Source: QHWK01 sp035259385 (GTDB lineage: Bacteria; Acidobacteriota; Vicinamibacteria; Vicinamibacterales; CAVVIG01). From it: 64,000 bases of DNA. The DNA is taken from the NCBI GenBank assembly GCA_035259385.1, contig DATFWL010000316.1, forward strand, positions 1 through 64,000, in the 5' to 3' direction. Positions 16,491 through 24,936 of this stretch are shown piece after piece. A program made the translations under genes and the position numbers. The notes below the pieces were generated by a model. It was not told the DNA's origin, ran no database searches, and saw only the letters and a program-made list of their open reading frames with translations. How positions within the stretch are numbered: the first letter of the stretch is position 1; each line of letters opens with the position of its first letter.

Positions 16491-17921
16491 GTGAAGACCG
16501 CGATGCGGATCGGCCGCACGGTGCTTGCGATCGTGGCGGCGCTGATGTGCGCACGCGCGGCCTGGTCGCGCGCTTCGCTGCCGTTCGCGATGCGCGTCGT
16601 GACGGGCGGCCTCGCAAATCCGTTTCAGGTGATCTGGGGGCCGGACGGTTACCTCTGGGTGACGGAACGGACGGCCGGTCGCATCACCCGCGTCGATCCT
16701 TCGGACGGATCGAAAGCGGTCGCGATCGCATTCAGCGACATCCTGGCGGACGGCCCTGACGGACTGCTCGGCATGGCGCTCGACCCCGGCCTGCTGAAAG
16801 GAACGGGCAGCGACTACGTCTACGCGGCCTACACGTACGACGCCGGTGCGAATGCAGCGATGGTCAGCCGGCGGACCAGGATCGTCCGGCTGACGTACGA
16901 TTCGCGCACGCACCTGCTCGGCGGCGCCAGGGACATCCTCGCCGATCTCCCCGCCGGCACCGATCATCAGGGCGGGCGCCTGATCTTCGGTCCCGATCGG
17001 AAGCTGTACTTCACGATTGGCGATCTGGGCGCCAACCAGCTCGCCAACTTCTGCAGGCCCGATCATGCGCAGACCGTGCCGACGGTCGCGCAGGTGCAGG
17101 CGCGCGACTGGTCGCTGTACGAGGGCAAGGTGTTGCGGCTGAACCTCGACGGATCGATTCCGGCCGACAACCCGACGATTGCCGGCGTCAGGAGCCACAT
17201 CTACTCGTACGGACATCGCAACCCGCAGGGGCTCGCCTTCGCGCCGGACGGAAAGTTGTACGAGTCCGAGCACGGGCCGAACACCGACGACGAGGTCAAC
17301 CTGATTCGGGCTGGAATGAATTACGGATGGCCGCATGTCGCCGGCTACAGGGACGATCAGTCGTACGCGTATGCGAACTGGTCCGCGTCGCGCGGCGTGC
17401 CGTGCGAGTCGCTGACGTTCACGGCCTACCCGGCGGTCCCGCCGTCAGTTCCGGTCCAGAAAGAGACGGCGTGGAACCATCCGGACTTCACGCCGCCCAT
17501 CCAGACGTTTCACACGGTGCCGACCGGATACGACTTCAAGAACCCGAAATGCGCGGAGCGGGAGCTGTACTACCAGTGCTGGCCGACGGTTGCGCCGTCG
17601 AGCCTGGCGGTGTACACCGCGAAGGACGGCATCCCTGGCTGGAACCACTCGCTGCTGATGCCGAGCCTGAAGCACGGCACGGTCTACCGCATGCAGCTCA
17701 ACCCCGCCGGAACGGCCGTCGTCGGCGACCCGGACGAGAACGAGTTCTTCAAGACCGTGAATCGCTACCGGGACGTGGCGCTCGGTCCGGACGGCTTGTC
17801 GCTGTTCATCGCCACTGACGCAGAGGGCAACACGCAGGATCGCTCGGGCAGGCCGGCGGCCGCTGTCGAGAATCCCGGTGCAATCCTCGAGTTCCGGTAC
17901 ACGGCGAATCGATCGCGATGA
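16491..17921 (+). CDS. Exported PQQ-dependent glucose/sorbosone dehydrogenase-like protein
   Basis: This is a 476-residue protein with an N-terminal hydrophobic signal and a six-bladed GSDH propeller. Family signatures seen are W-G-P-D-G-Y-L-W-V-T-E-R near residue 45, H-R-N-P-Q-G-L-A-F-A-P-D-G-K-L-Y, E-H-G-P-N-T-D-D-E-V-N and N-Y-G-W-P. The His and Arg of H-R-N-P-Q-G and the E-x-G-P motif belong to the quinone/Ca site in aldose sugar dehydrogenases. GTG 16491 is the first start; ATG 16503 is an alternative. It probably oxidises a sugar aldehyde in the periplasm with electrons going to the respiratory chain. Coupled to the preceding propeller gene. Confidence 0.85.
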   Translation: MKTAMRIGRTVLAIVAALMCARAAWSRASLPFAMRVVTGGLANPFQVIWGPDGYLWVTERTAGRITRVDPSDGSKAVAIAFSDILADGPDGLLGMALDPGLLKGTGSDYVYAAYTYDAGANAAMVSRRTRIVRLTYDSRTHLLGGARDILADLPAGTDHQGGRLIFGPDRKLYFTIGDLGANQLANFCRPDHAQTVPTVAQVQARDWSLYEGKVLRLNLDGSIPADNPTIAGVRSHIYSYGHRNPQGLAFAPDGKLYESEHGPNTDDEVNLIRAGMNYGWPHVAGYRDDQSYAYANWSASRGVPCESLTFTAYPAVPPSVPVQKETAWNHPDFTPPIQTFHTVPTGYDFKNPKCAERELYYQCWPTVAPSSLAVYTAKDGIPGWNHSLLMPSLKHGTVYRMQLNPAGTAVVGDPDENEFFKTVNRYRDVALGPDGLSLFIATDAEGNTQDRSGRPAAAVENPGAILEFRYTANRSR

Positions 17922-18145
17922 ATCGGCGAGCCACGGCGCGAACGCCGGGCTCACCGAACGCGTCGAGTGCGGCGACTCGTAAGCCCCGGCGAACAGTCCG
18001 CCGTTGCTGGACGCTGCCAGCTGATGCCCCTTGACGGCGGCCAGGAATGCAGCGCCGCAATCATCGCGGCGCTCATCGCGAAGTGCAAAGTGCGCATGGT
18101 GGGCTCGCCGGATTCGGCGCGGCAGCGGATCAGGCGCGGCGCCGC

Positions 18146-18174
18146 TTGACACCGCCGTGCATATGCATTATGGT
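18146..18174 (+). promoter_or_regulatory. Strong sigma70-type promoter of the arsR operon
   Basis: A perfect -35 (TTGACA, 18146-18151) and a good -10 (TATGGT, 18169-18174) are separated by exactly 17 bp. The expected transcription start (about 18181-18183) coincides with the ATG at 18183, and there is no Shine-Dalgarno, so the message is probably leaderless. Confidence 0.75.
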
Positions 18175-18183
18175 GCATATGCA
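18158..18183 (+). promoter_or_regulatory. Twin TGCATATGCA palindrome, candidate ArsR operator
   Basis: Two identical 10-bp palindromes (TGCATATGCA at 18158-18167 and 18174-18183) are spaced 16 bp start to start. They flank and overlap the -10 box and run into the start codon of the ArsR-type regulator. Binding there would block RNA polymerase and fits autorepression (inference). Confidence 0.7.
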
Positions 18184-18536
18184 TGTCGCTGCAGCCCGCG
18201 ATCTTTCAGACCCTGGCCGATCCCAGCCGCCTGCAGATCGTCGAGGCGCTGCTCGCCGGCGAGCGCGCCGTCAACGACCTGGTCGCGCAGATGGACATCC
18301 ACCAGTCGGGCGTGTCGCGGCACCTGCGCATCCTCGAAGAAGCCGGATTCGTGCAGGCACGGCCGGACGGCCCGCGACGCATGTACTCCCTGCGGGCGGA
18401 GCCGTTTCGCGAACTGGATGCGTGGGTCACCCGGTACCGCAGTCTGTGGATCGCGCGGCTCGATGCGTTCGCCGACGCGCTTGCGCGCAAACAACAGGCG
18501 CGCCGATCGCGGCGCTCCAGACGGAGGAGACCATGA
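18183..18536 (+). CDS. ArsR-family winged-helix repressor
   Basis: This is a 117-residue regulator. L-A-D-P-S-R-L-Q-I-V-E-A-L opens the winged helix, and V-N-D-L-V-A-Q-M-D-I-H-Q-S-G-V-S-R-H-L-R-I-L-E-E-A-G-F (in parts) is the recognition helix-turn-helix. No Cys-rich metal site is present, so it belongs to the non-metal ArsR group commonly paired with AHSA1/SRPBCC genes. The C-terminal tail is Arg-rich. The start sits on the promoter's expected +1 and its stop overlaps the next ATG (ATGA). It probably represses its own operon through the twin palindrome. Confidence 0.9.
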   Translation: MSLQPAIFQTLADPSRLQIVEALLAGERAVNDLVAQMDIHQSGVSRHLRILEEAGFVQARPDGPRRMYSLRAEPFRELDAWVTRYRSLWIARLDAFADALARKQQARRSRRSRRRRP

Positions 18537-19063
18537 CCAGCCCGCCCCCAGTCAGCGGTGCACACACGGCGCCGCGCCGGCGGATCACGCTCGAACGGGT
18601 GTACCAGGCCGATGTCCGTGACGTGTGGGATCTCTGGACGACGAAAGACGGCATCGAGTCCTGGTGGGGGCCAGGCGGCTTCGCCGTCACCGTGCGAACG
18701 CTCGATCTCCGCCCCGGCGGCGAGCTCCTCTACGCGATGACCGCGATCGACCCGCCGCAGGTGGCCTTCATGAAGAAGGCGGGCATGCCGGTGACGACCG
18801 AGGCGCGCATCACCTTTACGGAAATCGTCCCGCTGCGGCGGCTGGCATACGTGCACCTGGCCGATTTCATTCCCGGCGTCGAGCCGTACGACGTTGCGAC
18901 CATCGTCGAGCTGACGCCGACGGCTGGCGGCGTCCGGATGACGCTCACCTTCGACGCGATGCACAGCGACGAGTGGACCGACCGGGCCGTACTGGGCTGG
19001 ACCAGCGAGCTCGGCAAGCTCGAAGCGCTGCTCGCGTCGCGAACCGTGGGAGGCCAGTCGTGA
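18533..19063 (+). CDS. SRPBCC / AHSA1-like domain protein
   Basis: This 176-residue protein has the AHSA1/START-like pattern: R-x-x-x-A-x-x-x-D-V-W-D-L-W-T near residue 30, I-E-S-W-W-G-P-G-G-F, D-L-R-P-G-G-E, and a C-terminal helix after D-R-A-V-L-G-W-T-S-E-L-G-K-L-E. The fold binds hydrophobic ligands. The first ATG at 18533 overlaps the arsR stop. ArsR-AHSA1 pairs are widespread, with the ligand unknown. Cytoplasmic. Confidence 0.88.
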   Translation: MTSPPPVSGAHTAPRRRITLERVYQADVRDVWDLWTTKDGIESWWGPGGFAVTVRTLDLRPGGELLYAMTAIDPPQVAFMKKAGMPVTTEARITFTEIVPLRRLAYVHLADFIPGVEPYDVATIVELTPTAGGVRMTLTFDAMHSDEWTDRAVLGWTSELGKLEALLASRTVGGQS

Positions 19064-19482
19064 ACAGGGACGCAGATCGCGGCGGGCGTGGGCGCAGCAT
19101 CGTCGCGCTGGTCGCGGGATTCGTCGCCACCGCCGCGCTGTCGCTTGGCGCCGACGTCCTGCTGCATGCACTGGACGTCTTCCCGCCCTGGGGCCAGCCG
19201 ATGTCCGATGGCCTGTTCGTTTTGGCGTCGGCGTACCGCGTGGCGTTCACCGTGCTCGGCGGCTGGATCACCGCGCGCCTGGCTCCGTCGAAGCCGATGC
19301 GGCACGTGCTGGTCCTCGGTGTGGTCGGCCTGTTCGCGGCTACCGCGGCCGCGATCGCCACGTGGAATCGGGGACCCGCGTTCGGACCGAAGTGGTATCC
19401 GATTCTCCTCGTCGTCACGGCGCTGCCGTGCGTGTGGGCCGGCGGCATGCTCGCCGTACGAAGGCGAATGGCTCCTGCATGA
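19060..19482 (+). CDS. Small four-helix integral membrane protein
   Basis: This 140-residue protein has about four hydrophobic helices (residues ~14-36, 50-70, 80-100, 112-132). Its GTG start at 19060 overlaps the SRPBCC stop (GTGA), so it is the third coupled gene of the ArsR operon. No named family motif was recognised; the helices and Gly-rich turns resemble other uncharacterised membrane proteins that follow ArsR-AHSA1 pairs. Confidence 0.7.
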   Translation: MNRDADRGGRGRSIVALVAGFVATAALSLGADVLLHALDVFPPWGQPMSDGLFVLASAYRVAFTVLGGWITARLAPSKPMRHVLVLGVVGLFAATAAAIATWNRGPAFGPKWYPILLVVTALPCVWAGGMLAVRRRMAPA

Positions 19483-19563
19483 TCGACCGCCTGGAGTCGA
19501 GCGACGGACTGATCGGCCCAGATACGTTCACCCGGCCAGCTTGTCAGAAACTGAACGTGCCGC

Positions 19564-19945
19564 TCACTCGTCCGCGATCGACTCGACGAGTGACGCCGGC
19601 AGCGTGCCGGCCTTCACGAGATCGCTCAGCGCGGCGGCGTTGACGCTGTCGACGCCCGCGGACGCCGCCGCTTCGGTCGATCGCAGCGCGAAGAAGGCGT
19701 CGGGGACGATGTAGCCGTGGAATCCCCAGGCTGCGCAGCTGATCCAGCATCCGCCTGTTGTTGCAGCTGAAGACGCCGTTGACCCGGTTGTACGCGCACA
19801 TCTCCGCGCCGTTGCGCGCGCGGGCGGCCGCCGCCTTGAAGTGCGGAAAGAAGATCTCGAACAGCGCCTTCTCGGTGATCCGTTCGTCGACGCCGGCGTT
19901 GTCCGGAGCGACGCCGACGCGGGTGTTCTCCTGTTGTTGCCGTTC
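19564..19945 (-). pseudogene. Remnant of a GH3 beta-glucosidase, frameshifted and truncated
   Basis: On the minus strand, from ~19945 down, the translation shows E-N-T-R-V-G-V, then V-D-E-R-I-T-E-K-A-L-F-E-I-F-F-P-H-F and M-C-A-Y-N-R-V-N-G-V, the conserved region of the GH3 N-terminal barrel. At about 19728-19735 the frame breaks. After a one-base shift it continues with W-G-F-H-G-Y-I-V-P-D-A-F-F-A-L (the position of the catalytic Asp), then A-G-V-D-S-V-N and a stop at 19566-19564. Upstream of ~19945 the frame runs to a stop at 20074-20072 with no convincing GH3 homology. This segment fills most of the 690-bp gap between the membrane protein and the histidine kinase. The enzyme would have cleaved beta-glucosides. 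Confidence 0.75.
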
Positions 19946-20174
19946 GCCGGAACCTGGCGCGCAGCCGGCTGCAGGCTGCGAACCGGCGAAGGCGACCGCT
20001 GGGGTCCTGACGTGTACTGTTGAGACGATTTTACTGTCGTCGAGCCGGATGACGGATTGCGCAGGTGCTCGTCAGGGTGACAGGACCCGCGGTATCGTTG
20101 TCATCGGTGCGCACGAATCGTTTGAGACCGAACTGGTTCCCGTCACCCACCGACGGCGGACTCGAAGGGCGCGT

Positions 20175-22325
20175 ATGACAGATCCGCTGATGGCGCGTGT
20201 GCCGGTTGCCGACCACGATTGGACGTTTGCGACGAACCTGCGGTGTTCGCACGATTTGACGGGCAGGCTGCTGTCGATCAGCCCGGCGGCGGCACATGCG
20301 CTCGGCTACGAGGTTGACGATCTCCTGAACACGCCGCTCGGCGATCTCGTTGCCCCCGAATTCAGGAGTTCTTTTCACCGGTATCTCGACGCGATTCGCC
20401 GCGGCGGCGACGAGACCGGACTGATCACGCTCCAGACGCGGGCCGGCACGCTGGTGGTGTGGGAGTACCGGAATTCCCTTCACGAACAGGACGGCCATGT
20501 GGTCGTGATCGGAGCGGCACGCGACGTCACCGATCTCATCAGAAGTGAGCAGGCGCTGAAAGCGTCGGAGGACCGGTTCGTCACGGCCTTTTACTCGAGC
20601 CCGATCGCGATGGCGATCACCACGGTCGCCGAAGGACGCTACATCGACGTGAACGGGGCGTTCGAACGGCAGATGGGCTACGCGCGCGATGAGATCTGCG
20701 GCCACACCTCGCTCGAACTCGACGTGTGGCCCACGCCGGCCGACCGCCACGCGATGGTGGCAGCGCTGCTCCGGCAGAAGACCGTCCGCGATCAGCACGA
20801 GCAGTTCCGCACGAAGTCCGGCCGCATGATCACGACGCTGTACTCGGCGGGCCTCATCACGCTGCACGGCGAGCGATGCGTCCTGGCAGCCATCGCGGAC
20901 ATCACCGCCCAGAAACTGGCCGAACAAGCCCTTCGCGAAAGCGAAGCGAAATTCCGCATGCTGGCGGAGACGACGCAGTCCGGCATCTTCATCTATCGGC
21001 AAAACGGCGCGTTCTGCTATTTCAACCCGCGGTTGGTACACTTCACCGGATACTCGACCGGCGAGCTCCAGACGATGACGGTGTGGGATCTGGTGCATCC
21101 GGATTCGCACGATCTGGTCCGCGCACACGCGCGCGCGCGCTGGCGTGGCGAGCCGGCTCCGTCGCGCTACGAGCTCAAGATCGTCACCAAGGGCGGCGAG
21201 ACGCGCTGGCTGGATCTCTCGGCCAGCCTCATCGAGTTTCAGGGCGAGCCCGCGATCGTGGGCACCGCATTCGACATCACCGACGGCAAGCGCACCGAGC
21301 AGCAGGCGAAGGAATATACCGGCCTGCTGCAGACGCTCATCAGCAACAGCCCGTACGGGATCATGATGGGTGACAAGGATCACCGCATCCGGTTCTGCAA
21401 CCCGGCGTTTCAGCGCATCTTCCAGTACAGCGAGGCGGAAGTCGTCGGACGCGATCCCGACGACTTGATTGGCTTGACCGAGGGCAGCGAGGCGGTCGAC
21501 ATCAGCCGGCAGGTCCAGAACGGCGAGGTCGTGCACGCCACCGCGGTCCGACGCCGGCGGGACGGAAGCCACGTCGACGTCGAGTTCCACGCCGTGCCGC
21601 TGATCGACAACGGTGAATTCGTCGGCTGCTTCGGCATCTACCAGGACATCAGTGAGCGGATCAGATCCGAGGCGAAGCTCCGGGCGCTTCACGATCGGCT
21701 GACCCGCGTGCAGGACGAGGAGCGCGCCCATTTCGCGCGCGAACTGCACGACGACATCGGGCAGCGACTCGCGCTGCTGGCCATCCAGCTCGAGCAGCTG
21801 CAGGAGGACGCACATGCGGCGCCGGAGCTGAGCACCCGGCTGGTAACGTCGAGGCGGCTCGCTCAGGAACTGTGTTCCGACGCGCAGCGCATTTCGCACC
21901 GCCTGCATCCCTCGCAGCTGGGCTCTCTCGGCTTGACGAGGGCGCTTGCGAGCCTGTGCGGGCAGTTCGCCAGGCAGACTGATGTCAAGACCGATTTCGT
22001 CCACGGCGACATCCCCACGCTGCCGCCGGAGGTCGAGACGTGCCTGTATCGTGTCGCCCAGGAGGCGATTCAGAACGCGACGAAGCACAGCGGAGCCAGC
22101 CGGATCCGTGTGAAGCTGTCAGCCGAATCGGGCGCGATCCGCTTGCGAGTGTCCGACGACGGCCGCGGTTTCGATCCGGCCTCCGAGCGTACGTCAGGCC
22201 TGGGCCTCGTCAGCATGGCGGAGCGCGTCCGCGCGGCGGGCGGTGAGCTGAGCGTCGACTCGGCGGTCGGTCAGGGAGCACGAATCGAAGTCTCGATTGC
22301 GCTGACCGAACGCCTCGATCCGTAG
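20175..22325 (+). CDS. Multi-PAS sensor histidine kinase, NarL/UhpB-type (HisKA_3)
   Basis: This is a ~716-residue soluble sensor with four successive PAS domains (roughly residues 20-140, 145-260, 265-385, 390-510), each ending with a D-I-T/D-V-T segment that links to the next. The phospho-acceptor region is E-E-R-A-H-F-A-R-E-L-H-D-D-I-G-Q-R (His near residue 536), then an HATPase_c with N-A-T-K-H-S, D-D-G-R-G-F-D and G-L-G-L-V-S-M. No membrane segment is visible, so the signal is probably cytoplasmic (redox, gas or ligand). ATG 20175 is chosen for its GAAGGGC upstream; starts at 20048 or 20192 are possible. No response regulator lies next to it; the LuxR protein at 50628 is distant. Confidence 0.88.
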   Translation: MTDPLMARVPVADHDWTFATNLRCSHDLTGRLLSISPAAAHALGYEVDDLLNTPLGDLVAPEFRSSFHRYLDAIRRGGDETGLITLQTRAGTLVVWEYRNSLHEQDGHVVVIGAARDVTDLIRSEQALKASEDRFVTAFYSSPIAMAITTVAEGRYIDVNGAFERQMGYARDEICGHTSLELDVWPTPADRHAMVAALLRQKTVRDQHEQFRTKSGRMITTLYSAGLITLHGERCVLAAIADITAQKLAEQALRESEAKFRMLAETTQSGIFIYRQNGAFCYFNPRLVHFTGYSTGELQTMTVWDLVHPDSHDLVRAHARARWRGEPAPSRYELKIVTKGGETRWLDLSASLIEFQGEPAIVGTAFDITDGKRTEQQAKEYTGLLQTLISNSPYGIMMGDKDHRIRFCNPAFQRIFQYSEAEVVGRDPDDLIGLTEGSEAVDISRQVQNGEVVHATAVRRRRDGSHVDVEFHAVPLIDNGEFVGCFGIYQDISERIRSEAKLRALHDRLTRVQDEERAHFARELHDDIGQRLALLAIQLEQLQEDAHAAPELSTRLVTSRRLAQELCSDAQRISHRLHPSQLGSLGLTRALASLCGQFARQTDVKTDFVHGDIPTLPPEVETCLYRVAQEAIQNATKHSGASRIRVKLSAESGAIRLRVSDDGRGFDPASERTSGLGLVSMAERVRAAGGELSVDSAVGQGARIEVSIALTERLDP

Positions 22326-22476
22326 ACGGGGCTCCACTCGCCGCGCCGAGCGCTCAACCAGGTCCCCGCACCAGCGAAACGCCGACGTCCGGGTGCCTCA
22401 TCGCCCGTAGTCCCGGCAAGACTTCTCGCGAAAGGGATCGGCCGAATACCTCCTAACGTCGGGAGGGAGGCTACGC

Positions 22477-23085
22477 ATGGACGGCGCCAGTCTGTCGCGC
22501 CGATCGCTGTTGCACGCGATCGCCGCAACCATCGCGACTGCGGCGGTGCCATTCGACTGGGCGGACGTCGTGCATGCGATGGACCAGGGCCATGGCGCCG
22601 CGCCGCCAGACGGCATCGCGAAGATTTCTCTGCTCGGCGCCGCTGACGCGGCAGACATCGAGGCCGTCGCAGCGCAGATCGTTCCGAGTGACGACTCTCC
22701 CGGTGCGCGTGAGGCCGGTGTCATCTTTTTCATCGACCGCGCGCTCGCGACGTCCTTCTCCCGACTCGCCGGCGACTACCGCGCGCACCTCGCAGCCTTT
22801 CAGGCGGGGTATCGCGAACGCCATCCCGGCGCCGCATCGTTCGCATCGCTCACCGCCGAACAACAGATCGATCACCTGAATTCGATCGAGCAGACGCCGT
22901 TCTTCACGACCACCCGCCTGCTCACGCTGCTCGGCATGTTCTCGCTGCCTGCATACGGCGGCAATCGCGACGACATCGGCTGGAAGCTGATTGGCTTCGA
23001 AGACCGCCACGTCTTCAGTCCGCCGTTCGGGTACTACGATCGCGACTATCCCGGCTTCGTCGTCGATCCGCCGAAAAACCGATGA
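22477..23085 (+). CDS. Gluconate 2-dehydrogenase subunit 3-like protein (small subunit for GMC oxidoreductase)
   Basis: This 202-residue protein has a Tat signal (L-S-R-R-S-L-L-H-A-I-A-A-T-I-A) and the subunit-3 motifs A-D-I-E-A-V-A-A-Q-I-V-P-S-D-D-S-P-G-A-R-E-A-G-V (in parts) and G-G-N-R-D-D-I-G-W-K-L-I-G-F. The family is the escort/small subunit that carries the cofactor-loaded GMC dehydrogenase across the membrane through Tat. Its stop overlaps the ATG of the GMC gene (ATGA), which supports a complex. The ATG at 22477 follows a GGGAGGGAGG run. Confidence 0.9.
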   Translation: MDGASLSRRSLLHAIAATIATAAVPFDWADVVHAMDQGHGAAPPDGIAKISLLGAADAADIEAVAAQIVPSDDSPGAREAGVIFFIDRALATSFSRLAGDYRAHLAAFQAGYRERHPGAASFASLTAEQQIDHLNSIEQTPFFTTTRLLTLLGMFSLPAYGGNRDDIGWKLIGFEDRHVFSPPFGYYDRDYPGFVVDPPKNR

Positions 23086-24734
23086 CCACACAGACCTATC
23101 GGGATTCCGACACCGTGGACTTCGTCATCGTCGGTTCCGGCGCGGCGGGAGGCGTGATCGCGCGCGAGCTGGCGCAGGCAGGACTGACGGTCGTGCTGAT
23201 GGAACAGGGGCCGCGGTTCTCACCGCGCAGTCTCCGGCACGATGAGCTGGGGATTTGGTACCTTGGCGGCATCACGAACGATGCCGTCAAGCACCCGCAG
23301 ACCTTTCGCGACGACGCGCTGAAGCAAGGCGAACTGCAGAAATTCAAGCCCGCCTTGTGGTACGGGCGCGGCGTCGGCGGCGGAAGCCTGCACTACACGG
23401 CAAACTTCTGGCGCTTCCACGAGATCGACTTCATCGAGCGCAGCGTGCTCGGGGCAATTCCCGGCACCGGCTTCGCGGACTGGCCGATCGCCTACGCCGA
23501 TCTCGAGCCGTATTACACCAAGGTCGAGTGGGAGATCGGAGTGTCCGGCCTCGCCGGAGCCAGCCCGTTCGATCCCCCGCGCAGCAAGCCCTATCCGATG
23601 CCGCCGCTGCCGGTGAAGTCGTCAGGCGTGCTCTTCGAACGCGGCGCGCGCAAGCTCGGGCTGCATCCGGTCCCGGCGCCGATGGCAATCAATTCGCAGC
23701 CCTATCGCGGCCGGTCGGCGTGCGTCCACTGCGGGTTCTGTCACGGCTTCGCGTGCGAAGTGCGCGCGAAGGCGTCGACGCTCACCACCGTGATTCCGGA
23801 AGCGGAAGCCACCGGCCGGTGCGAAGTACGGGCCGAGAGCTACGTCTTCCGGATCGAAACCAGCAGCCAGGGACGCGCGACTGGCGTCACCTACTTCGAT
23901 CGCGATCGGCGCGAACGGTTTCAGCGAGCCCGTGCCGTGGTGGTGTGCGCCAACGGCGCGGAGACGCCGCGTCTCCTCCTCATGTCCGCGAGCCCGCGGT
24001 TTCCGCGCGGTCTCGCGAACGCGAGCGGTCTGGTCGGCAAGTACCTGATGTTCAATTACAGCGGCCGCGCCACCGGTGTGTTCGAGCACGAGCTGAACGA
24101 ATACAAGAGCGTACAGGTCACCCGCATCCTGCACGACTTCTACGAGTCGGATCCGAAACGCGGCTTCTACGGCGGCGGCGGCCTCGACGCGCGCATCGGC
24201 CCGCAGCCGACGACGTGGGCGATTCGCACGGACGCCGATCAGCCGACGTGGGGCAGCGCCTACAAGGCGCGGCTCCGTGACTATCCACGCACGATGCAGG
24301 TGGCCTCCCACAGCACGTCGCTGCCGCTCGAGTCGAACAACGTGACACTCGATCCGGAAATCCGCGACGCGTGGGGACTGCCGGCGATTCGGGTCACCTA
24401 CCGGGATCATCCCGACGACCTCGCGATCGTTCGGTTCCTGCAGGATCGCGGCGCCGCGATTCTCGACGCGGCCGGTGCGCTGCGTGTTACCCAGGCCGCG
24501 GTGACCCCGCAGACATCGTCCGTGCACCTGCTCGGAACCTGTCGCATGGGCAACGACCCGGCGACTTCGGTCGTCGACAAGTATCATCGCAGCCACGAAG
24601 TCCGGAATCTGTTCGTCTGCGACGGGAGCAGCCTGGTGACATCCGGCCGAGGCCAGCCGACGATGACCATTCAGGCGCTCGCGTTCCGCGCCGGCGAGCA
24701 CATCGCGCGCTTCGCGAAGCGTGGAGAGATCTGA
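23082..24734 (+). CDS. GMC-family FAD oxidoreductase (membrane dehydrogenase large subunit)
   Basis: This is a 550-residue flavoprotein. The FAD dinucleotide motif is V-G-S-G-A-A-G-G-V-I-A-R-E-L near residue 18, followed by G-R-G-V-G-G-G-S-L-H-Y, and four Cys between ~208 and 222 (C-V-H-C-G-F-C-H-G-F-A-C). The C-terminal C-x-M/G-x region has H-L-L-G-T-C-R-M-G and G-Q-P-T-M-T-I-Q-A-L-A. The protein itself has no signal peptide and is expected to be carried out by its Tat-bearing partner. A c-type cytochrome third subunit is not present nearby. The substrate is a sugar acid or other alcohol, unspecified. Confidence 0.92.
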   Translation: MTTQTYRDSDTVDFVIVGSGAAGGVIARELAQAGLTVVLMEQGPRFSPRSLRHDELGIWYLGGITNDAVKHPQTFRDDALKQGELQKFKPALWYGRGVGGGSLHYTANFWRFHEIDFIERSVLGAIPGTGFADWPIAYADLEPYYTKVEWEIGVSGLAGASPFDPPRSKPYPMPPLPVKSSGVLFERGARKLGLHPVPAPMAINSQPYRGRSACVHCGFCHGFACEVRAKASTLTTVIPEAEATGRCEVRAESYVFRIETSSQGRATGVTYFDRDRRERFQRARAVVVCANGAETPRLLLMSASPRFPRGLANASGLVGKYLMFNYSGRATGVFEHELNEYKSVQVTRILHDFYESDPKRGFYGGGGLDARIGPQPTTWAIRTDADQPTWGSAYKARLRDYPRTMQVASHSTSLPLESNNVTLDPEIRDAWGLPAIRVTYRDHPDDLAIVRFLQDRGAAILDAAGALRVTQAAVTPQTSSVHLLGTCRMGNDPATSVVDKYHRSHEVRNLFVCDGSSLVTSGRGQPTMTIQALAFRAGEHIARFAKRGEI

Positions 24735-24753
24735 CCGCTAGAATGCGTCCTGG

Positions 24754-24933
24754 ATGGCGACGGACACGCCGCCGGAGCTGTCTGTTCCCCCGGCCGAAGT
24801 CGACGCAGAGGTGGTTCGTGATCGTTTGCTGAGCAGGGCGATGGCAGCGCGGCAGCCGCTCGACAAATATCTGGGTTACGTCGGCTGGCTGAGGCATACT
24901 GCGCGGCGTCTGGTCTCCTCGAACCGGAGGTGA
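24754..24933 (+). CDS. Small hypothetical protein (59 residues)
   Basis: This short frame fits the 200-bp gap between the GMC gene and the ThuA gene. It is polar and amphipathic, with a V-D-A-E-V-V-R-D-R-L-L-S-R-A-M helix, a Q-P-L-D-K-Y-L-G-Y segment and a basic tail. Its final AGG-TGA overlaps the ribosome-binding site of the next gene, which suggests coupling. No family recognised. It may be chance, as GC-rich sequence gives many open frames; the composition is less Arg-rich than the shadow frames here. Confidence 0.35.
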   Translation: MATDTPPELSVPPAEVDAEVVRDRLLSRAMAARQPLDKYLGYVGWLRHTARRLVSSNRR

Positions 24934-24936
24934 GAC

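Noticed and set aside
17922..18157. Minus-strand frame with a signal-like start (M-R-T-L-H-F-A-M-S-A-A-M-I) near 18097
   Set aside because: It could be the 5' part of a decayed secreted protein, but the frame soon becomes Arg/Trp-rich and no family could be named, so it is not reported as a gene.
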